Source: Atkinsonella hypoxylon (Eukaryota; Ascomycota; Sordariomycetes; Hypocreales; Clavicipitaceae). Taken from it: 64,000 nt of DNA. The translations under genes were made by a program, and so were the position numbers. The notes under the pieces were generated by a model, which had not been told where the DNA came from, ran no database searches, and was given only the letters and a program-made list of their open reading frames with translations. The DNA is taken from the NCBI GenBank assembly GCA_000729835.1, contig JFHB01000011.1, positions 124,001 to 188,000 on the forward strand, read 5' to 3'. Below are positions 58,431 to 64,000 of this stretch, piece by piece (position 1 is the first letter of the stretch; each line of letters opens with the position of its first letter).

Positions 58431-59459
58431 CACATTCAGTAGACAGTGTCCGTGAGAATACGCATCAACAAGATTGAGATGGATTGTTACAACTCAAAAA
58501 ATAATTAACAGGATCTGTAATTGAAATAGAGTCCCTCGACGGGATCATCACCTGTTATTGATCGGGGGCGTTCCTTTCGTAGTGTGAACTCTACAGCTAG
58601 ACGTTGTTAGTGCGTCGGTCCAATCAGCAATGCCGAATACGTCATGAATCTGGCATGCGTTAGGTCCATGACTTGTCCCTTTGCGTGCCCGAAGGCAATA
58701 GGTAGGTCACGGGACCCACACCTTCCTCGATACATGCGAGGTCATTAGAAGCCTTGCTGAGAGGCCTCTTTCGCGTTTAGCTTTACAACCTAATTTCCCC
58801 GGCTTTATAGTCGTTACAAGTGAAACAAGCTTCTAAAGTGTATCGCGAAAACCGTTGTATAAGGAATTTCACTGTAAGAAGCAGAATAGATCAAAAAAAG
58901 CATGTACCTTTAACTGCGGCGATGACCAAAACCGGATGTTCGGGGAACAACTTCATTCCTAATAGTATAGACCGCTCAGCAAGCTCATGCGAACTTCACC
59001 GAAACCACACCTCTTTACTCGGGCGCCTTGTTGATTAGCGGACTGTATTCTTCACCAGAGACCCATAGCTTGTGTCCAGTTCGGAGTATCTGTCGCATCC
59101 TGTATCTTCAGACTTATTCCAGCCAAGCTGGATCCACTGGAGCAGAATGCTCTTGCAAACACCCCAGCTTCCGTAAATGCAGGTTCGATTCTGATTCTGT
59201 ACATGCAAAATTTTGAAGCAGTACAATGGTACAACGGGCTCTGCCTTATCAGACATCTTGCTAAAGTTCATGGCTGCCGAAACCTCCTATTAAAATGACT
59301 TACATGAAGTAGGCAGTCAGCCACTTGAGATGAGGACCTATATCTAGGATGATTGTACTTGGATGGTGCTCTGAAGCGACGGAATTTACTCAGAGCGAGA
59401 TAGCCGACCACGAGTGTCTAATTTCCTCAAATTGTAGCTTCGACAGCAGTTTCTAACCA
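58431..59459. other. Region between ECM14 and the POL4-like gene
   Basis: About 1.03 kb containing the ECM14 3' flank and the POL4-like promoter. Small open frames at 58820-59271 on both strands lack any recognisable domain. No RNA gene or repeat seen. Confidence 0.4.
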
Positions 59460-61139
59460 TCATCGCCGTAGCCGTCGTCTCTTTAGTTCATGGTCTGAAT
59501 CGATCGAATTGTCATGTCTACTCGCTGGACCGGCGAAACTGGCGAAGTCTGCTTCTCCGTCACCTGATGTTAACTCAATGCCGTTGTTTCCCAATAAAAA
59601 ATCGCCAAAATATTTCATGGCGCTGAAAACCTCCTCCCCTGTTGGGACAATGTATTCTTTCGGTAGAAGAAAACCGTAGCTTCCAGTGTCGCGCAATTTG
59701 ATTTGATAGCTGAAGTGGGCTCCCATCTCGTGATAAAACCAGTCAATGGCAGATCCGCCTCCTGATCCCATACGCGATAAAGAATGACCCTGTTCAGTTC
59801 CACGTTCCACGGCTGTAGCACCTTCACATGCCGATGTGACGGAATAGGTTTCTCCATTTGCTATTCGAATCGCTTTGGCGATTCCAGCTGCCAGCTCTTC
59901 TAAATTCTCTAAATTGGGCGGAACTGCCTCACAGGAGAAAGAAAATGGGAAGAGAATTTTTTGCGAGTACGAGTGAAGATCGATGAGTCCGACGAATTGA
60001 ACATTATTTGAAGAAGATTCATTGCGAGCCCATTTGGCAAGCTGCATGGCTTCAACCGCTTGGAACGGCTGCTCCCCCCCATAGCTTTGGGAACAGGGAT
60101 CAGCTTGCGCCGCGGATCTATCCCAACCATACCCAAAGGTATGATCCAGATCGAGACCGCGACAATAACGGATATTTGTTTGCTGTCGCGACTTTCGCCA
60201 GAGCCGATCCACTCGCCACGAATATTCCACACCATCGGGATTAAGTGCTGGCACGAAGACGAAGTCGAACTCTTGAAGCAGTTTAGTGAGCATGCGTTCT
60301 TTTCCGAACGATATTATAAATGACCATGCTAAATAATTGACGGTACTAGTTGAAATCCATTCCCTGGCATGTAAGCCACCGGTAACGACAATTGTTTTTC
60401 GTGGGGATACAGGATTGGTGATGAGAGGATCTCTCAGGCGCAATGCTGATATGTCTCGGCCCTCAAATGATGTGCCGATGGATATGTATTCGACAAGTGA
60501 CGGAAACATGGCTTCAAGAAGCCGCATCCAGCGGACAATAACAGGCAGCGGTTGGTAGTCCTGGAAAAACACGTCATCGCCGGCAGGGGTTGACGATGAT
60601 ACAGAAATCGAAGCCCTCATAAACTGGGCGGAAAATGTGTCGTCATGAGTGTTGTTATAAACTGGCAAAGAGTTGTAAACTGCCTGAGCAAGATCCGATA
60701 TAAGAGGGGCATGGGCTGTGCGCAGTGACGGCGGCAGCAAACTCAGGAGGGGAGCTACTTCGTCGCGATGCAACCGTACGTCGACAAAGTCGTGCGTGAA
60801 TGCCCACACATCCAAGAAAAGCCGCGTAGCAGCTGCAGCAAGCGCGGCCTCTTCCTCGAAGGTTGTGATATTGAAACGCAAAACGAGCTCATTGCTGTGC
60901 TTGGCCTGTAAACTCTTTGGAATATCTTGTCGGCCTGTGCGTTGGGCCGGGCGGCGACCGAACAATAACTCGATCGTGCTGCTGCGAATCTTGGTAAGGA
61001 ATGGGAAAGGGCGATGGTTATCTGCATCGGGATATAACGTCCTTGGCGAGTCATTGACACCTCCAGAGGCGCTTGTCTCTGTGCTAATGGTCAAGAAGAG
61101 CAGCGCAAAGGCTGCAAGTCGTAGAGATTGAGGCCTCAT
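59460..61139 (-). CDS. ECM14: Inactive metallocarboxypeptidase Ecm14 (M14 pseudoenzyme)
   Basis: Secreted or vacuolar M14-family protein implicated in cell-wall biogenesis in yeast and thought to lack peptidase activity. Intronless, 559 aa from the ATG at 61139. That ATG opens a typical signal peptide (MRPQSLRLAAFALLFLTI, about 1-25). The longer open frame upstream starts at a GTG (61295) and is unlikely to be translated. A propeptide precedes the M14 domain. Zinc ligands are conserved: H257 and E260 (HAREW) and H389 (DLHSYSQ). The RNP-loop equivalent and GSAIDWFYHE are present. The general-base Glu of active carboxypeptidases is replaced by Lys (K481 in QIKLRDTGSYGFLLP), as expected for the Ecm14 group. 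The C-terminus ends in a basic KRRRLRR. Confidence 0.94.
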   Translation of the reverse strand: MRPQSLRLAAFALLFLTISTETSASGGVNDSPRTLYPDADNHRPFPFLTKIRSSTIELLFGRRPAQRTGRQDIPKSLQAKHSNELVLRFNITTFEEEAALAAAATRLFLDVWAFTHDFVDVRLHRDEVAPLLSLLPPSLRTAHAPLISDLAQAVYNSLPVYNNTHDDTFSAQFMRASISVSSSTPAGDDVFFQDYQPLPVIVRWMRLLEAMFPSLVEYISIGTSFEGRDISALRLRDPLITNPVSPRKTIVVTGGLHAREWISTSTVNYLAWSFIISFGKERMLTKLLQEFDFVFVPALNPDGVEYSWRVDRLWRKSRQQTNIRYCRGLDLDHTFGYGWDRSAAQADPCSQSYGGEQPFQAVEAMQLAKWARNESSSNNVQFVGLIDLHSYSQKILFPFSFSCEAVPPNLENLEELAAGIAKAIRIANGETYSVTSACEGATAVERGTEQGHSLSRMGSGGGSAIDWFYHEMGAHFSYQIKLRDTGSYGFLLPKEYIVPTGEEVFSAMKYFGDFLLGNNGIELTSGDGEADFASFAGPASRHDNSIDSDHELKRRRLRR

Positions 61140-62828
61140 GCTATGATGGGGTACGTCGATGCTGTTTGCCCTGTTGTCGGAAGATTGCAATCGGCGGGTC
61201 GGATCTCTTGGTATGGAGGACCTTGGTGGTGATGACGAAATATTGAGTCGTCGCAGCGGAGGTTGCGTGATATTGTATTGACTTCTTGCTCGCACAATGT
61301 CGTCTCTTCCGCTGTCCTTCTGCGTATCTGCGATGGATAAAGTCTGTTATAACCGCAAAGTGCCGTGTGCATCACACTTGCAAGAATCTTGAGAATATGA
61401 TAAGTAGTCTGGTCAAAGGACGTCCACAGAGCTGCCTTCGCCTCCGCTATATTGGATGGTCCAGAGTTATTAAATTACATGCCTGGTACATACAGTACTT
61501 TGACGGTGGCCCCGCAGATCTCGATCTAATAACAAGTCGGGTGCCTGGTGACCTGGTGACAAGGAGCTCGCTTCAGTGTAGCATCTCCCTGCCAGGCTGA
61601 ATTTCTACACCAGGCCTCCGGTCAGCTTCCAGGCTGGAAGCTCAACCGCGCCTTTAGACAGAAACAATGTACCTAGGTAGGTAGCTAGTCATGTCAAAGC
61701 TGCCTCACGCTTGGCGACCGGACCACGGTAAACACGAACAATTTGATTGCTTAACCCATTTAACGTCTGCAACGCAGGAGAGCAGTGGCAGGTTTTATAT
61801 AGTTAGCAGGATAGATCTAAAAATGCGGTTCGGAGATTTTGAGCTACTTGGTGCAAGCCTTAGCATGCGACTCGGCCTTCAAATGTCCTCCATGATGTCC
61901 CATATATTTGAGTAACCGGTCAATCGATCTGAAAGAAGTGCTTCGTTGTAGCCTGAGCGGCTGGGCCCCATGCTAGACACAGTCACACACTTGGCGCAAC
62001 CTGTGATATTCCTCGTTGACCTTCAGGCTTCATAGCGCAAAAGTGGTGCATCTCGATATCGGAGCTACTGCTCTCTCCTGGAGTGCCCTGGGCCGGTACA
62101 AACACATACAAAAACTCATCTACTACGGCATAGGTACCGTATTGTTTGGAGTACTGCATGGGATCGACGTGTTATCCAGCGATCAAAGTCGAACAAGGTC
62201 CCCGAGGAACACGTCGTCAAATATTACGCCAGGCACTAACTAGTTACCTTAGGTAGGTACCTACCTAGGTAGTTAACTGTCATTCTTGGTTTCACCAGAT
62301 TGACTCTACGGAGTAGTAGTGGGTCTGGTTGGTCAGCCAGGGGCATATCAACCACTTACTGAACTGATGCCCAGCACACATCGATGTACTCCGTAATGCA
62401 CCAACCTTCAGCCCCTTGCTTCCGTTGAACACTACCACCTCCACTAACTATCTCGCCGGCGCAAATAAGCCGTCCATCCACGAAAGAATGATCGAGTTGA
62501 CTTGAAATAGTCCATTGCACATCATCGAGGCATCTGACAAACATCCACCATTGACGCCGCTGTTTAATATCCATGTCAGCCTCTAGACTTGTCAGCGGTC
62601 ACGGCATATGGAAATAAACTGAATTCGCAGCTGAAGTTCCTTTGGTCCCGCCGCAAGGCTGCGGTGCCCTCCAATTCCAGGCCGAGCTTTCTGACATTTC
62701 TGCCAGCCCCAGACAAGTGTCTTCCATCAGCAGCAAATTGACGTCTTTTCTAGCATACAGCGGCTTGGCGCTGCCAAGTATCATGCAAATCGCCCGCTAT
62801 TATGCCTTTCCTTCGCCGGCGAGGTAAT
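61140..62828. promoter_or_regulatory. Divergent upstream region of ECM14 and the right-edge gene
   Basis: About 1.7 kb. It contains two TAGGTACC-family clusters (61668-61690 and 62240-62275, the latter a near-perfect palindromic array around GGTAGGTACCTACCTAGG). Other open frames are short and without domains. Promoters of both flanking genes are presumably here, but no individual site can be assigned. Confidence 0.45.
62240..62275. repeat. TTAGGTAGGTACCTACCTAGG palindromic array
   Basis: Self-complementary stretch built from TAGG, GGTACC and CCTA units, able to form a hairpin with a perfect stem. It belongs to the same family as the arrays between 25.3 and 29.4 kb, but lies in a gene-rich part of the window. 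Confidence 0.8.
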
Positions 62829-64000
62829 ATGGTCAGCGAGACGGATATTCGACGGCATACAGTATTCAGCGAGCCACAAGCATCTTCCAGTAACGAAGAT
62901 GCACTTTATGCTCCGACCCCTTCAACATCCCGGCCAACAGTACACATAGATCAAGATACTCCGTCTCGGCAACGTAATCACACTTCCGAACGTCCAGAGC
63001 AAGGTTCCGAACATCCCGCAACCGACCTTGGGAGACAAAATAAATTTCGCCGCTTTTCTATAATGAGATACCGAAACGCGTCAGACTCTCAGCTATCCCT
63101 CCGATCGAAGCAGAAAGCCGAGATAACTCCTCCACTTCCGCAACGTATGTTACAAGCCCTCTTGATGGTTTTTTCTTTTCTTTTTTTTCCCTTCTCCTTT
63201 TTCTTTAATGTCTGCCAAAGAGAACTAACCAAATGCCCGAAAGCCCCTGCTATTATCACCACTGCTCCCACAATCGATTTCTCCAGGCCAAAAAGAGTGA
63301 CTTCTCGCATGAATCTCGCTGTGAAATTTCGTCGCTCTACTGACATACCTCGTGATGAGGATAAAAGCGATAATGGCTATGATAATGACGCGGGAGGGAG
63401 TATTACGACGGACGAGCGAGCCGAGCAGACGACAGTAAAGGGACTCAACATACGACATCCTCGCCCATCAACACAAGCGACGACTGGGTCAAGTAATACT
63501 TCCTTGAGTACTTCTCATCGCCGTCACTCGGAGTCGTCACCATCCGATGTCAGTTCAGCGGATCGCCCATGTCAAGTTGCTCACAAGACTAGTCCAAAGA
63601 AATCCCACAAAACGACACCATTTCTGAAGTTGCGCAGGATCAAGAGACCCCCCGAAGCGCTGTTTCCCCTTGCCCATCTGCCACAAAAGAATGCGGCCCA
63701 ACTAAAGAGTAAATCTTTAGCCTCATTGACCGCTACCCATCCTAGGCCAACGTCTACCCAGAGCGCTGCAAATCCGCGAGCTGGTGATGATGCATTAGGA
63801 GATAATCATCTCGCGCACAATTCGCCCGCGGCTGCGTTATTCAACCGTGGCGCGCATCGTTCTGGACAATCTTCGCCTACGCGAGCAAATTTGCTCAGGG
63901 GTCGATCGTCAACCATGAGTTCTACCGGGAGAGACTCTACAGATGATCATTTGCTCTCCCCTACTACTCGCAACTCAACATCGACTGGTCGCAAAAGCTT
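62829..64000 (+). CDS. 5' part of an unidentified fungal gene, truncated by the window edge
   Basis: The first exon is 62829-63144; a 99-nt intron with a long pyrimidine tract follows; the second exon starts at 63244 and stays open to the window end. At least 357 residues are visible. The product is hydrophilic, rich in Ser, Thr, Arg and Pro, and probably disordered: MVSETDIRRHTVFSEP, then a basic RRFSIMRYRNASDSQLSLRSKQK patch, PPAIITTAPTIDFSRPK at the splice join, and a long Ser/His/Arg-rich stretch with many SP sites. The FSxMRxRxASDSQLS and AIITTAPT blocks recall the N-terminus of large fungal DUF1765-type proteins, but no domain lies within the window, so this is a guess. ATG choice: first in-frame ATG of the open frame. 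Confidence 0.65.
   Translation, partial: MVSETDIRRHTVFSEPQASSSNEDALYAPTPSTSRPTVHIDQDTPSRQRNHTSERPEQGSEHPATDLGRQNKFRRFSIMRYRNASDSQLSLRSKQKAEITPPLPQRMLQALLMVFSFLFFPFSFFFNVCQRELTKCPKAPAIITTAPTIDFSRPKRVTSRMNLAVKFRRSTDIPRDEDKSDNGYDNDAGGSITTDERAEQTTVKGLNIRHPRPSTQATTGSSNTSLSTSHRRHSESSPSDVSSADRPCQVAHKTSPKKSHKTTPFLKLRRIKRPPEALFPLAHLPQKNAAQLKSKSLASLTATHPRPTSTQSAANPRAGDDALGDNHLAHNSPAAALFNRGAHRSGQSSPTRANLLRGRSSTMSSTGRDSTDDHLLSPTTRNSTSTGRKS

Noticed and set aside
61140..61295. N-terminal extension of ECM14 to 61295
   Set aside because: The extension starts at GTG and would bury the signal peptide that begins at the ATG at 61139.

Overview
This window is chromosomal DNA of a filamentous ascomycete fungus (Pezizomycotina). 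The protein-coding genes are interrupted by short spliceosomal introns (about 45-90 nt) with GT..AG borders and CTAAC-like branch sites. The gene set includes families typical of moulds: an FlbD-type Myb regulator of conidiation, a GT41 O-GlcNAc-transferase-like protein, URC1 and ECM14. I see nothing that fixes the class or genus. There are no bacterial-type operons, CRISPR arrays or rRNA genes, and I could not recognise a tRNA gene.

Layout. 0-14 kb is a dense housekeeping block: ELF1 (-), URC1 (+, 20 exons), RPS1/eS1 (+), an ABHD11-like mitochondrial hydrolase (-), SEC23 (+) and RPL12/uL11 (+). A 436-bp TA-flanked MITE lies just upstream of the hydrolase. 16-21 kb holds the large GT41 gene (+). 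23.5-24.4 kb holds the FlbD-like gene (+). From 24.4 to 31.6 kb I find no gene, and this stretch is crowded with TAGGTACCTA-type palindromic repeats and microsatellites. 31.6-64 kb returns to normal density: SEC39 (+), a Tra2-like RRM/RS splicing factor (-), NAA20 (-), an unrecognised fungal protein (+), CDH1/FZR1 (+), GPC1 (-), SMC1 (+), TFA1 (+), a POL4-like family X polymerase (-), ECM14 (-), and the 5' part of an unidentified gene (+) running off the right edge.

Functionally this is core cell biology rather than a pathway cluster: transcription (ELF1, TFA1), translation (RPS1, RPL12, NAA20), COPII and ER-Golgi traffic (SEC23, SEC39), phospholipid remodelling (GPC1), chromosome cohesion and cell cycle (SMC1, CDH1), DNA repair (POL4-like) and development (FlbD-like). 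I saw no biosynthetic, defence or other novel multi-gene system. The most notable signals concern gene structure and small repeats. URC1 needs two 4-nt microexons and one 9-nt exon. Two genes need GC-AG introns to keep frame. The MITE abuts a gene start. A short inverted-repeat element lies in the GPC1/SMC1 divergent promoter and has two single-arm relatives elsewhere in the window. For every multi-exon gene whose exons I set out in full, exon lengths were added by hand and sum to a multiple of three.
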